Positions 36,734 to 49,400 of a DNA stretch of 64,000 nucleotides are shown here, piece after piece. A program made the translations under genes and the position numbers. The DNA comes from Trichosporon coremiiforme. Its lineage: Eukaryota > Basidiomycota > Tremellomycetes > Trichosporonales > Trichosporonaceae. The stretch is taken from NCBI GenBank assembly GCA_039545355.1, contig BCJJ01000004.1:1630801-1694800 (forward strand), given 5' to 3'. The notes beneath the pieces are model-generated. The model did not search any database and had not been told where the DNA came from. It saw only the letters and a program-made list of their open reading frames with translations. Position 1 is the stretch's first letter. The number at the start of each line of letters is the position of its first letter.

Positions 36734-37757
36734 TTATCCGGCGAGCTCGGCCTGGAGCTTGCGCAGCTGGGCCTCCTCGTCGTCCTCGTCCGCGATCGCG
36801 TGTTGGCGGACCGGACTCGCGGGCAGCGCCGGCATGTGCGAGGGGACGTGGTTGGCGCCCCTGAGGCGGTCGTCGAGCTCCTCCTGCTCGAGCGCCTCGA
36901 GCTCGGCCTGCAGCTCGTCCTCGTCGATCGTCGCGCCCATTCCGACAGGGTTCGAAATGGCCTCCGAGATCTCGTTCGCAACGTCCATCTGTTCCCGGAT
37001 GCTGTCCATCGTCTCGTCGACCTTGTCGACCTTGCTGCGGGGTGTTAGCGAAAGACCGATCTCTAACACATGAAAGGACTACTCACAGGGTCTGGTGGAT
37101 CGACTTGAGGGCGTCCGCACCCTGCTTCATCGCCGCCATCGTCTCGGCGTTCAGGTTGGCTGACTCGAGAGCGTTGATCTGTTGTCAGCTTGTTCCACAG
37201 CTATCTGAGCTGCACAGAGAAGAGAACACGTGTCAGTGCAGTATGCTGCTTTGTGACACCACGGTCGGTGACTGAGGCAATATCACACGAGGTGGGCTCG
37301 TCACACCGGCCATGTCACAGCGATAACACATACCTGCGTCTCGAGCGTCAGTCGCATGCCCGCCAGCTTGTCAAGCTGGTCCTCATGCAGCTTCTTCTGT
37401 CGGAGAGCATGCGTGGCGGCTGTCTGTCAGCTATCTTCTCGAAAACGACGAAGCTTATCGCACACGATGAAGCCCAGGCGATCGCCGCAGGCTCCACCGC
37501 CGCCGCCGCCGCTGCGGATGCCTAAACGGGTATTGGCCACCTGGCAGCGGCAGTATGGCGATCACGAGGTCTTACTCACCCTGCTTGTTCGTGGTGGCGT
37601 TGGCACGAGCCTTCTTGAGGTCATCCTCGATCTGCTTGTTGAGGTACTCCTCCTTCTTCTCGAGGGTGAGCAGGCTCTGGCAGAGGTTGATGATCGAGTC
37701 ACGGGCTCCTTCCTTGACGTTCTTGCGGCCGGTGAAATAGGAGAACCATCCGGACAT
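36734..37757 (-). CDS. SNF7: ESCRT-III core subunit SNF7 (VPS32/CHMP4)
   Basis: Polymerises on endosomal membranes to drive membrane scission, and in fungi also supports Rim101 pH signalling. Model complement(join(36734..37034,37087..37178,37334..37419,37580..37757)); 218 residues, the normal size. It starts MSGWFSYFTGRKNVKEGAR, the membrane-inserting N-terminus of Snf7. The basic helical core follows (QSLLTLEKKEEYLNKQIEDD, LHEDQLDKLAGMRLTLETQI, ADALKSIHQTLKVDKVDETM). The C-terminal half is acidic (TIDEDELQAELEALEQEELD) and ends in a helix resembling a MIM1 motif for Vps4 binding (EEAQLRKLQAELAG). Introns of 160 and 155 nt are longer than most here. The promoter (421 bp) is shared with MAD2. 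Confidence 0.95.
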
Positions 37758-38178
37758 GATGAAGGAGAGGCGTTTGCGGTGGAGAAGAGGGTGTGCAGTG
37801 CCGGATAGAGAGAGGAAGAAAGAGGTTGGATCGATGAGCGAGCGAAGACGTAGGGCGAGCGATTGCGAGTTGCTTGTTGCCGTTTGGTCATAGCCCCCGC
37901 CCAGCGAACGCTGGCTGGGCGGCGGGCAGCCCTGGCTTTGGCCACCCACTCACTATGTCATTGCGTGTCAGGCTCAGGGAGCGAAGCGCCTGCCACCACG
38001 CTACGGTGAGGAATTCGAAAAGTCAGCCTGACATTTAACCCCGCCGCCCATCTCACTCAGCCTGCAGCCTGCGCGTATGACTTCGCGCCGGATGGAGCCC
38101 ATCCAGTTCATCCGCCGTGGATCACAACAACAACAAAATCTTGGTTTCGTCAAGTCTTCCCTCAACAACACGACCACC
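37758..38178. other. Divergent promoter, SNF7 / MAD2
   Basis: 421 bp between opposite start codons. It contains an in-frame upstream ATG for MAD2 (38077), judged less likely to be the start; no TATA element was seen. Confidence 0.55.
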
Positions 38179-39036
38179 ATGGCGACAGCACAGAAGCAGA
38201 GGCAGAACCAGGCCATCACCCTCAAGGGTAGTGTCGCCCTCGTCACTGAGTTCTTTGAGTACAGCGTCAACTCGTGAGTCGTTCGCTGTGTTTGAGCTGA
38301 CCTTCAGGATCCTGTATCAACGAGGCGTGTACCCCTCCGACGAGTTCCGGTGAGCTGAGTAATCCCCGATGCTGAGCTAACAGCAGAATGGTAAAGAAGT
38401 ACGGCCTGCCCATGCTAGTGACCGCCGACGACGGACTTAGGGAGTACATTCAGACGATCCTGCAGCAGGTTTCTGGTGAGTTTCGCTACTGATGAGTCGA
38501 GCCGCCACCAACGGCGAGCTCACAGCTTTGGGGTCAAGGATTGCAGCTGAAACAACAGACTGGCTGATGGAGGGTGCGCTGAACCGCATTGTGCTCGCGA
38601 TCAAGTCGATCGAGACGGAGGAGACGGTCGAGCGGTGGCAATTCGACATCCACACCGAGGACGGCCCGACGCAGGCGGGCACGATGCCGGGCGCGCCCAA
38701 GATGAAGCCCAAGAAGAAGACGGAGAAGGAGGTCCAGGGCGAGATCCGGGAAATCATGAAGCAGATCACGAGCTCCGTCACCTTCCTCCCGATCCTGGAC
38801 GAGCCATGTGAGTCTTCCCCGCCCTCAGCAGTTGGAAGTGTCGGAGCTGACAACCAGGTACCTTCACGATCCTCGCGTACACCAACGCCAAGCCTGACGT
38901 TGCTATCCCGAACACGTGGGGAGACGCCGACCCGCACCTCATCGACCGCGGCACTGTCGAGCAGGTCCGCCTTAGGAGCTTCAGCACCAACGTGCACTCG
39001 CTTGAGGCCATGGTCGCCTACCGCGTCGGCGAGTAA
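38179..39036 (+). CDS. MAD2: Spindle assembly checkpoint protein MAD2
   Basis: HORMA-domain protein that inhibits Cdc20-APC/C until kinetochores are attached. Exons: 38179..38273, 38308..38349, 38387..38475, 38559..38807, 38858..39036; 217 residues, close to the usual 200-215. Conserved segments: ITLKGSVALVTEFFEYSVNS, ILYQRGVYPSDEFRMVKKYG, WLMEGALNRIVLAIKS, ETVERWQFDI, and a safety-belt region ending EQVRLRSFSTNVHSLEAMVA. The start was chosen for its ACCACCATGG context and length; an in-frame ATG at 38077 would add 34 residues that look like leader. The first intron is 34 nt and exon 2 only 42 nt. Confidence 0.95.
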
Positions 39037-39194
39037 GCTGGCCGCTGTCAAAACATCAACATCAACCACCAACAGCATTTTTTCACCTGTACACACCTAT
39101 CATAACCTGTATAACGACAGCCCAGCGACCCCGACAGCCTAAAAGATGCAATGCATGATGACAGTTTCAACTGGGGTATCTATATTTTTACTTT

Positions 39195-40549
39195 TTACAT
39201 CATCTTACCGCTGAGCGCACCATAGGACTCCTTCTCGCCCATGAGACGCTTGCGCGAGTTGAAGATGGCAGCGTCGATGAGCGACGCAACGGTCAGGACA
39301 CCTCCGACGATGGCGCAGGTGCTCGTGACGAAGTGGGCGAACGACTGGCGCGTCTCGGTGTGCACAACCTTCATGGGCGAGATCTCGTAATTGATGAAGA
39401 CACCCGGGATCGCGTTCGTGTAGTGCGTCGTGACGTGGCCGTGCTGGTCCTTGGTCGGGAGGTTGCCGTGCTTGAGGTCGCGCTCGTACTCGGTGGCCGA
39501 GTACTGGTTCGTGTTGATGTTTTGGCCGTTGAGGTAGACGAACGCCGTCGAGACGACCTTGACGAAGTACTGGTACATGATGTTGGAGCCGTCGTTCTCG
39601 GCGTGCGAGCGAACGCCCTGCAGGGGGTCGTGGATACCGAGCTCCTTGCGGGTCTCGTCCTCCTTCTTCTGGATCTGGTTGCGATGGTACAGCTGGCCCG
39701 GCATCTCGCCGGTGAAGCGGAACTTGTTGATGATGTGACCAAAGTCGTGGTGCACGTTGCCGTCACGGAGGTAAGGGAGCAGGTCAGTGTGTCCGCGGGT
39801 GAAGATGTTGCCGTGCGTGAACTGCAGATTGCCGACGACCTTGTTGACCTTGACCTGGCCGACGATGCGGCAGCCCTCCGTGTTCTGCTGGGCCATGTTC
39901 TCAGCCCAGTTCTCCTCTACACACTGCTCGATCGTCGAGGGGTTCGGGAACTGCCACCCAGACTCCGAGTACGCCTTCCTGACGTCGTCGCAGGAGTTGC
40001 AGCATCCGCTTTCGGGGGCCTGTGCACCGTAACAGCTGCCACAGTAGTTCGGGTCACGGTTCTGAGCAGCACGCTCAGCCTCGCCCTTCAGCTGTCCAGA
40101 GCGGGTGACCTCGAGCTCCTCGCCGCTCGCTGACAGACGGTGCTTGGCCATGTCGTGCGTGATGTCGTTCTGGCGCTCCCCTGAAATGTCCATCACGTCC
40201 AGCGAGAGGAGGAAACAGGGCACGCGCGGGAAAGTGATGTCCAGATCAATTTCCAGCTTCTCGCCACGCGAGCGGTCCACAATGATAGTTGGCTCCAGCG
40301 TCACTCGCCGGTAGTCGATGAACTCGATCAAGATCGAGGTGAGGATGATCGAGAACGAAAGGAATGTCACTGCCGGTCAGCGCCGCCTGTCGGTTGAGGC
40401 ATTGGCTTACAGAGAGCTCCGGTGCGCGTTCGGATGCGGACATCCTCCATCGTCTGTCATGTCAGCTGGGAGATCATCGAGTCAGCTGAACGCACCTTTC
40501 CGAAGGCATCGAGGCCTTGGAAGGCTCCCATGAAGCCGTTGCGCCCCAT
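39195..40549 (-). CDS. ERV46: COPII vesicle protein ERV46 (ERGIC3 family)
   Basis: Cycles between ER and Golgi as a cargo receptor with Erv41. Model complement(join(39195..40369,40411..40453,40496..40549)); 423 residues. Starts MGRNGFMGAFQGLDAFGK. Two membrane segments bracket a long lumenal domain: LLTFLSFSIILTSILIEFI near the N-terminus and FVTSTCAIVGGVLTVASLI near the C-terminus. The lumenal part carries the cysteine cluster typical of Erv46 (YCGSCYGA then GCCNSCDDVRKAY) and CRIVGQVKVNKVVGNLQFTHG. The short cytosolic tail ends ESYGALSGKMM. Introns are 41 and 42 nt. The 3' end lies 158 bp from that of MAD2; the promoter is shared with CCT1. Confidence 0.95.
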
Positions 40550-40929
40550 GATGTCGGCGAAATGGTTAGTTGAGCAAGACGAACGGCACAATTCAGTAGC
40601 AGCAAGGACATGACAACTCGCCCTCGCCAGCCCTGACGTCCCGCACACTCTGGACATGAAACGTGGAGGTCCGAATCTTCAGCCAGGCGAGAACGCGCCG
40701 CGGGATCAAAAGGTTGGGTGAGCGGCGGTGTCCAGGCACATCCTGAGCTTGCTGACGTGCGGCATCAAAAGTTGCCACGTGCCGTAGTTGACACTTCGAA
40801 CGCTTTCCATCATCGACGCGGTCGAGCTTCGACCCCTCCACACAGAGATTCCTGCAGTTTCTATCCTCCTCCAACCCGCTATCAACGGCCTTTGTTTACT
40901 CTTGACCCAACAAAAGGAGTAACGTCAAA
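40550..40929. other. Divergent promoter, ERV46 / CCT1
   Basis: 380 bp between opposite start codons; includes a CACGTG core near 40777. No coding frame supported. Confidence 0.55.
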
Positions 40930-42756
40930 ATGGCTGCCTCAATGTACCAACGCGACCCGCGTGCGGTAAGTTCTGCAGCTAACCGGCTAGGAGTTCCAGA
41001 GCTGACGGCAACAGGGCCTCTTCCTTGGTGGATCGCGTGTCAGTGGCAGCGAGGTCCGCGACCAGAACGGTGAGTAGCTAACAGGTTAGCTGCAACGAGC
41101 TGACATTCTCAGTGACTGCGTGCCAGACGGTCGGAAACATCCTGAAGTCATCGCTCGGTCCTGTTGGGTATGTGATCGAAATCTCGGACGAGACTGCCAG
41201 GGACGTCACTGACTCAGCGCAGACTGGACAAGATGCTTGTCGACAACGTCGGAGACGTTACGATCACGAACGACGGAGCCACGATTCTTTCTCTGCTCGA
41301 GGTGCAGCATCCGGCTGCCCGTACGCTGGTGGAGCTCGCTGCGCAGCAGGACAAGGAGGTCGGAGACGGCACGACGTCGGTCGTGCTCCTCGCCGCCGAG
41401 CTTCTCAGGAGGGCAAACGACCTTGTGCGCAACAAGATCCACCCGACGACCGTGATTGCTGGTTACCGTCTGGCGTGCAAGGAGGCATGCCGGTTCATGG
41501 TCGACCACCTGTCGACGAAGGTCGACAAGCTTGGACGTGAGGCGCTTATCAATGTTGCCAAGACGTCTATGTCGTCCAAGATCTTGTCGGCGGACGACGA
41601 CTTCTTCGCGCCGCTCGCTGTCGACGCCATGCTCGCTGTCAAGACGGTGAACCCGAAGGGCCAGAAGAAGTACCCGGTCAAGGCGGTCAACGTCCTCAAG
41701 GCGCACGGTAAGAGTGCTCGTGAGTCGTTCATGGTCAACGGCTACGCTCTCAACTGCACCGTTGCGTCGCAGGCGATGAAGACGCGCATCCAGAACGCCA
41801 AGATTGCCTGTCTCGACATGAACCTGGCCAAGCAGCGTATGCACCTCGGTGTTCACATCACGATCGACGACCCGGACCAGCTCGAGGCGATCCGTGCGCG
41901 TGAGTCCGAGATTACGCTGGAGCGTGTGCGAAAAATCCTGGCGTCCGGCGCCAACGTTATCCTCACGACCAAGGGTATCGACGACCTCGTGCTCAAGGAG
42001 TTCGTCGAGGCCGGCGCCATGGCCGTCCGCCGCTGTCGCAAGGAGGACCTCAGGCGTATCGCCAAGGCGACTGGTGCCACTCTCGTCTCTTCCCTCGCCA
42101 ACCTCGACGGCGAGGAGACGTTCGAGGCCTCCTCGCTCGGCCAGGCCGACGAGGTCGTTCAGGAGCGTATCTCGGACGACGAGCTCATCCTCGTCCGCGG
42201 CACCAAGGTCGTTAGCTCATCGTCGATCATCCTCCGCGGCGCCAACGACTACATGCTCGACGAGATGGAGCGTGCGCTCCACGACGTCCTGTCCGTGATC
42301 AAGCGTACGCTTGAGTCCGGCTCCGTCGTTCCCGGAGGTGGTGCCGTTGAGACGGCCTGCTCCATCTACCTCGAGAACTTCGCCACGACCCTCGGATCCC
42401 GTGAGCAGCTCGCCATTGCCGAATTCGCCGCCGCCCTCCTCAACATCCCCAAGACCCTAGCCCTCAACGCCGCCAAGGACTCGACGGATCTCGTCGCCAA
42501 GCTCCGCGCGTACCACAACGCCGCCCAGTCCGCCCCCGCCGGAGACCCCAAGCAGGGCCTTATCTTCTACGGCCTCGACCTCCTTAACGGCGAGGTCATC
42601 GACAACCGCAACGCCGGTGTCCTTGAGCCCACTATGAGCAAGATCAAGTCGTTCAAGGCCGCCCTCGAGGCGTGCATTGCCCTCCTCCGTATCGACGACT
42701 CGATCACCGTCGCCCCCGAGCAGCGGGAGCAGGAGGACCCCCACGCCCACATGTAA
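40930..42756 (+). CDS. CCT1: Chaperonin CCT/TRiC subunit alpha
   Basis: One of eight subunits of the cytosolic group II chaperonin that folds actin and tubulin. Exons: 40930..40965, 41015..41069, 41113..41167, 41223..42756; 559 residues, normal for CCT1. ATPase motifs are intact: [23 protein letters not shown], and [16 protein letters not shown]. Alpha-type features include [38 protein letters not shown] and [17 protein letters not shown]. The three introns crowd the first 300 bases, leaving one long terminal exon. The start context is CAAAATGG. Confidence 0.96.
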
Positions 42757-42907
42757 GACGGCGGGCGTGAGCGGTGGGTAGACTGGGCAAGTGTCAGGTT
42801 TCTTTAGAGTAGCAGCAGTCGGTACTAGTGATGATGATCATATTGCATGCGTCTTAATCTACTTCGTCTTGGCATCTTCTTAGGTCTAACTTTGTGCTTC
42901 AAGGCAT

Positions 42908-44709
42908 CTAGAACACGGTTCCGTCGCTGACAATCTCAATGGGAGCTGTTCGTCAGTTGTGATGGGTGGAGCACTCTCAACTTACGACCAGCACCGACGG
43001 GGCGCTTCGCCTTCGCGATCTCGCGACCACCCTTCCAGGTAGCCGCCTCAAGGACCTGGGCTAGCTCGAGATCCTTACCGAGCTTCTGCTTGACTCCATC
43101 GGCGATACGATCACTGTGGTGTCAGCTGAACTCAGAGACATTCTAGCTGCTCTAGAGCTCCAACTCACAGAGCGACGACCGTGGCTGCTCTCCATTCCAC
43201 AACGGCGGGGCTGGAAGGCTCGAGCTTGGGAGGGGCGTCCTTGCCGTTAACCCAGACACCCTCGTCCAAGCTGTCAGGGCGGAGTTTGAGGAGGTCGAAG
43301 TCGACGAGGAGACCGCCGTTCCTGTACTCCGGGAGACCGGTCTGCTCGTTCCCGCTGCTAGAACGGACAGTCCAGCCAGCCTGGTCCTGCATCGGCTCGA
43401 TCAGCGAGTAGCACAGCCACTGCGTCAGTTTGTGGAAGGGCACGAGCGAGTCGCCCAGCTTGCGGTTCTCAGAGCCGAGAGCGCGGTCGAGCGAGGGACA
43501 CGGCCACACGTCACCGAGCACGGCGTCCGAACCGGGGAGTGTCGTGCGTGCCGGCCAGATCGGACCGAGGAGCTCGAAGAGCGTCTGCCAGAACTGGTCC
43601 AGGTCGAGCGTCTTGTTCGGACCGAGCTTGGGCTCAAAGTAGTCTGCGGTCAGCTAGAAATCACAGACCTGTTAACTACTCACAGACAAGATCCCCTGGC
43701 CTGCCGTTCTTGACAATGTCGGGACGCGCGGCGAGAGCACCGCCCAGCTTGGACAGGAGCGCGGTGCGACCCTCGAGACCGGACATGGGGTTGTCCTCCG
43801 TCACCTGCATGTGCTTCGCAAGGATCTCAGGCGTGAGGCGTTGGAGTGCCGCAGCTGATGTGTTAGCTACCTCACAAGCTTTGAAGCTGCCGCGAGCTCG
43901 TGCTCCACAAACAACTCACCATCAACGCGGAAGGGGTCTTCCTTGCCCTTGTCGCTGAACACCCCATCGCGGAACATGTGCCAGCTAGCAACGGCGAGGC
44001 CCTCGCTACGTCCACCAACCCATTCCGAGTCTCCCTCGACGTAGGTCCACTTGTTGCCTGCGCCCGCGTCGAGCAGGACGCTGACGACATACAGGTCGAT
44101 GAGGGTGGCGGCGCGCTCCTCCGGATCCCTGGGGAAGCGGGGGCCCTTTAGGAGCTCGCCCACGCGGTCACGCTTGGTGGGAGTAGGGGTACCGAAGTGG
44201 TTACGACGACAGTGGGCTGTGATGTTTCAGCACTAGTTCCACTCGTCAGGAATCAAGGAAGGGAGGAACAATGGGGTGTCACGGCGGCTGGAAGGAACGG
44301 GTGGCGAATCCGGGGTTCTGGAGTGACATCCTGCTCGCTAGCGCTCGCGCATACCCGAGCTGCGTAGCACGATCGGGAGCACGATAAGCGCTGATAAACA
44401 AAGAAGCTCGAAGCGAAGAGCCGGATGCCAGAGAATGTGGGCGGGGAAGGCGGGAAATACTCACGAGGAATGGCGTCCGTGTCATCCCCGAAGTCGCGCT
44501 GGCGTCAGCTTGGCGTGGTCCTCCGGCCAGCTCACCTGGATCAGACCCGCGCAGAAGTCGATGACAGTCTGGAGCTTGCTCTCGTCCCAGTCCCAGTGGT
44601 CCGCCTTACCCGCGACAATCAGGTCGTACACCTGCTTGGACCTGTCGCGGACGGCGCCTAGAGAGCGCAGGTACGCGACGGTGCTGTCGGTAGCGGTAGG
44701 AAAGGTCAT
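42908..44709 (-). CDS. URC4: DUF1688 protein, uracil catabolism URC4-like
   Basis: DUF1688 proteins belong to the URC route of pyrimidine ring catabolism known from Lachancea kluyveri (URC4) and S. pombe (urg3); the exact reaction is unsettled. Model complement(join(42908..42945,42986..43113,43169..43643,43684..43854,43920..44216,44465..44498,44536..44709)); 438 residues. Recognisable pieces: AIPPHCRRNHF, DLYVVSVLLDAGAGNKWTY, SEGLAVASWHMFRDGVFS, ILAKHMQVTEDNPMSGLEGR, LPEYRNGGLLVDFDLLKLRP, VEWRAATVVALDRIADGV, and the C-terminus PPIEIVSDGTVF. Six introns, with a 34-nt exon (44465-44498) and one long intron (248 nt). No other URC gene is present in the window. Confidence 0.9.
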
Positions 44710-46420
44710 CGTGCTGTCTGAGAGAGGGAACGTGTGTGGTGTAGAGAAGAGAGAGAGGAGTGATCTGTGATAGCAAGGCAGAGAGATGTCCTATCTGCTC
44801 ACTGTCGTGGGATGTCCGATGCAAGCAGTCGCTATCGGGCCGCGGTGTGAACGGGCGAGTCAGAGGCTCCGTAGATACACGCCGGGCGCGCATGTGCGCA
44901 CCGTATCGGCCTCCTCCGTCGTTATCGTCACACGGGGCGGGTCCCCACATGTCAGGTCGCCGTCACGTGCCGCCCGGCATGCCAGCCTCCCATTGTCGGA
45001 ATCAGGCAGATCACTGCCCACCATTTGGCATTCCACATCATTTTTCGGATCACGTGGTGGTCAGTCCGGTCGCAGGGTCTGGCCCAGGGTCGAGGCGAGC
45101 GCGCTTGCTTTCTTTTTCACTCGGTCGTCCTGTCAGCGTCAGTCGCAGGCTGCGGTGGAACAAATTTCGTTCCCGAGCCCGACCTCAAGACCTTTCACTT
45201 TCACGCGTCCTTAAAGGCCTTACGACATTCCCGCGGCCGCGTAGGTCATCTCAGGTTTTGATCAATCTAGCAGCCTATCAGATGCACAGGAGTACGGCAG
45301 TATATGACCAGATCTGGCAGCTTAACATTTGTTGCTCGGCTCGCTCAGCGCCATGCTGGGTTCACCTCGCTCTACCACTCAGCCGTCGAGAAATGACAGG
45401 ACTTTGCGTCGCTCCCGACGGACTGTGGGCCGCCAGTGTGTCACCCGCAGAGCTCTAAAAGTCATGAAGGGAACAACCCATCGCCGTGCAATATAGGGCG
45501 CTGCGATCCTCGGGCTTGCAGAAATGTCGGACAATCGCCAATACCCGCAGTCGCACGTCGTAAGTGGCCGAACGGACATTCTGCGAGCTAGCGAGCAATC
45601 TAGCGAGATGGCAGTGCCCGTCTCACGTCGTTGGCGCCTTGCCTCCGACACTGGCTGTGCATTGGCGTTGCGTCGGTTGGTGGGCACCAGTGCGCTGGAA
45701 TAATTCACTGGAGCGTACAGTGCGGTTACGCTGGCGGGCCGATGGGAGGTTTAATTGACGCAGCCCATGCCATGCCGTACACTTCTCGTCCAGCGGACCT
45801 CTGTGCCAACGGTGAGCACGCCGACGGCCGTTCTGTAATGCATTGAGCGAATGTGTGTGCGGTGCCTCCGGTGCCTGCTTGTGGAGTGTGGAGCGAACGG
45901 CGCCGGACGACGCATGGGTCAGGTGGGGGAGACGTCAAGGAGACTGCGTGCCTCGACCGAAGAGCGTGCCGGCGATGGCGATGGCGACGGCATGCCCGCA
46001 ATGCCGCCTCGGAATGCAGCACGCTTGTCAAGCATAGCAGCTTACAGCAGGCCGCAGCGTGCACAGCGAGCACATTGAGTAGATCAGGTCCCAGGTTCCT
46101 CGACGACCGGGGGTAGCGGTCTCCTGGCCAACGCCGCAAGAGGGAACCGAGAGAGCCAGTGGGATGTCGCCGGATGCACGTCGGGGGCATTCTGGAGTGT
46201 CTCACCATGAAAAGCAGGCGCGCTGGCTAAACTCTGCTTCTCGCCAAGTGCGAGTTGTTCCCCTCGAATTCGTTTCAGCTCGAACATTACGCATTACGAG
46301 AAGAGTGCGATACATCGAACGATTCCTCACTTGCCGGTGCGCCGGTGGTCGGAGCTGGGTGCGGATCGCAGTGCGGAGCGGCCAGCGGTCAGAACAAACG
46401 TTAGCAAAGTCAGCAGCGGG

Positions 46421-46440
46421 CAGCGGTCAGCGGTCAGCGG
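46421..46440 (+). repeat. Short tandem repeat, unit AGCGGTC
   Basis: Nearly three copies of AGCGGTC in a row, with a further copy of AGCGGTCAG at 46384. Confidence 0.6.
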
Positions 46441-49400
46441 AAGAGAGGAACGAATTCGAACGAGTGATGAAAATAAAAAGCAAATGCGTGCTACATCGAG
46501 CCTGCACCGCATTCTCGTCGCACTGGTTATGGCATTTGAATGCTCAGCGAGGAGCACGCATGCACATATAGTGTCCCAGCCGACATTATTCCGGCGTTCA
46601 AGTGCTAGTTTCCGTCGGGGCGCTTGCTTGCGTGCTGACTGATGGTATGCTTACTGATGGGGCCTTGGAGTGTCACCCTGTCTCAGAGATCGACGTCCTC
46701 CTGGGCGTGCCGAGAATCCGAGGATCCGAAGAAGAGTATGCAACTGTCGTGTTGCATGCCCGAATATTCTTGCTCGCTGGCAGACGGGCGAAACGCGCGG
46801 GCCTCCAGTGTCCAGCGACCAGTAGCTGCAGTCAGCGCAGTTAGTTCTGCTTAGTCGTTAGGGAGGATACGGAGATCGGATCTGTCGACGATCTTGGTAC
46901 GCTGATCGCGCCTGTCAGTAGGAACGATCATGGGCCCAGCATGCATCCTGGGATCGAGGACTCCTGGCTTTATGTTTTCTTGGCTGGCCGAACAGTGTTC
47001 ATAACCCCTTCATTCCCTTCAAGCCTCAGTGGGCGACGCAGACTAAGCGGATGTCGTATACCCCAGTATGCTGCGATCTGCAGAAGCAGAAAGCAGAAAC
47101 GCCCACTATACCGCATGGAGTAACACCCCAAACAGAGGAAGGTTTGCGGATCGCGATGAGGCGTCCGATCCCTGCAATCGCCCGGCGAGTGGGTCGTCCA
47201 TCCTCTCCACGCGCTTCGGTAGTAGTCGGAATTTCGCCTTTCTCCTCGTCTACTCGTCTCCTCGTCTCCAGCTGACGGCTTGAATCGCATTAACACAACC
47301 TTACGTCTGCGGCTGAGTGGTCGTGACAGGCCGATTCCTGGTATTATTCCTGCAATCCTTCCTGAGAGCTTGGGGCCAAGCCTCTGATATGAATGAATGT
47401 CTGTTGCGAGACTTGGCTGCTTTCGGCGTGCTGGACATGTTTACTCCTTCCCAGACTAGCACAATGAGTGAATGAGTTGCTCAATGCGTGAGGCTGGGAA
47501 AGAGACGCTGAGGCCCGCGGACGGACGCACAGACTCGGCAGGATCGTCATGACGGGCGATTCAGCATTGTTGCGCGAACGACTGAAATGCTGTCTGCATT
47601 CGGACAAAGACGCGAACGAGACAGCTGATTCGGGCTAGCCTGCTCGTCAGATCCACTGACGGACAAACAACGAACGATGTGTCGCGGAGTCAGCGCCGAG
47701 ACCCACCCCCGGCATGGGCAGGCTGGGCGGCCACCAATTCAGTGGGCGACATTCATGGAGCTCCCTTCAAGACATAAACATGTTTGTTGTTTGTCGCTGC
47801 TGGCGCTCAGCATGCTCAGCACTAGCACACTGGCGAGTACCAATACGCAGAAGAGGATAGGCCAGGAACCTAGATCGAAGGTTCACGGCCCTCACGCTGT
47901 ACGGCATGGGCATGCATTGAGTGGACGGCAGGTGCTCCGGCACGTCCGCCGGCAGCCAGGAAAGCTAGGAAGCGACAGGCACACGCCTGTGCTTCTGTGC
48001 ATCAGGCCCGGAGTCAGGAACGGACAAACATCCAATTCCCGTTACTCTCGCAGTGGAGACTGGAGACGTCGTGTCACTCCATGCAGTGTGACTGTCCAGC
48101 CTCAATGGTCGTCATCGAGGGCCTGGACGATGAAGAGAGAGAGGGGCAGAGCATTATCCTGAACAACTGGAATCTGCAACAGCCCTGGCGTCACGGTCTT
48201 GTGCATCACACCGGACAACGTGCTTGCCCTTGATGTATGATGATCAGACAACGTTGTCCATCGGATGTCGCTGATATCCGTAAGCTCGTTGTCTGGACAC
48301 TTGGGCATGTTCATCGAGACGAGGGGGGTGACAGTGGGGCAGAGCGTAAAGCTATGTGCGGAGCGGAGTGCCTCAGTGGCAGGTACGAAAGTAGCAAAGC
48401 GTTCGTATCGGTGTGTCAGTGCATGTGTATGCACACAAGGACGAGGGCATCAGGCTCGACCCCCGCCCCTCTCCGCCCTTCGGGGTGTCAGGACAAGGCA
48501 GCCACGCAGAAAGAAATCAGTCCCGAGGGTGCCTTCTGTCTGCCTCCAGTTCCTGTTCCTGCGTGTCCTGCGTGCCTTCTGTGCCTCCTGTGCCTGGCTT
48601 CGGGGTCGACGAGTGCGCGAGTGCGTGCACAGGCGGCGACACACCGCTCCCGGCTCCCACTGATGCACAGGCTTGAATGCCCGCTCGGGCTCGGGCGAGC
48701 ACACCCCCGCACACCGCACTGCCGACACACTCGCACAGGCGGCAATGTGGGCCTCGTCCCCTGCCATATCCAGTGCAGGGAAAGGGCGAGACGGACAGAG
48801 TTTGCGAGCCGTAGGCACCGAATCTTCCCTGGTGCGCTGCGGACTTGCGCTGCCCGAAGGAGTGCGGTGTACAGTGTACGGTAGACCGAACGGCACGTAC
48901 GGTGTTCGGTGGAGCTGAGAATCTACCGACCGACTAGCGCACTGACCTTCCCATCTCCACATTGGAGTCGACGTCTCTGTACATGAGAGGACTCACATCC
49001 GCACACCCTGGCGGCAGAGCGATCACTAACAATGTAGAGCACAGGGTACCGCGCAGCCAAGAGCATCCCTTGTCTGCATGGACCGTGGATCTGTGGTCCA
49101 TGGAGGAAAGGGGTGTCGGGCGAGGTGGGCGGCTTGGGCTCGGGCGGTACCAGCCATCGTGAGGATATTGCGAAAAAGTGGTAAGTGTCGCGAAAAAGCA
49201 GTCGCGTCTTCCCTCAGCTGTCCCTCAGCCCACTCATGAATCGGCAGCGCGCCTAAGGGCAGCCCTGAGCCAACCGACGTCTCATCTCGCGCATCTCGCG
49301 TCATGCAACCCCATCGATCTGGGCTGTCATCTGTCTCGCCTGCCCGTCTAGCGCCGACAGTGTCATGGACACATGCATGCCGCCGCCATCACTATGCATG

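Noticed and set aside
38077..38178. Upstream in-frame ATG of MAD2
   Set aside because: Would add a Gln/Asn/Thr-rich stretch absent from MAD2 proteins; 38179 has a strong ACCACCATGG context.
48237..48962. Overlapping frames of 130-215 codons on both strands in the 7.3-kb gap
   Set aside because: Frames overlap each other, have no motifs and no splice context; expected by chance in GC-rich DNA.
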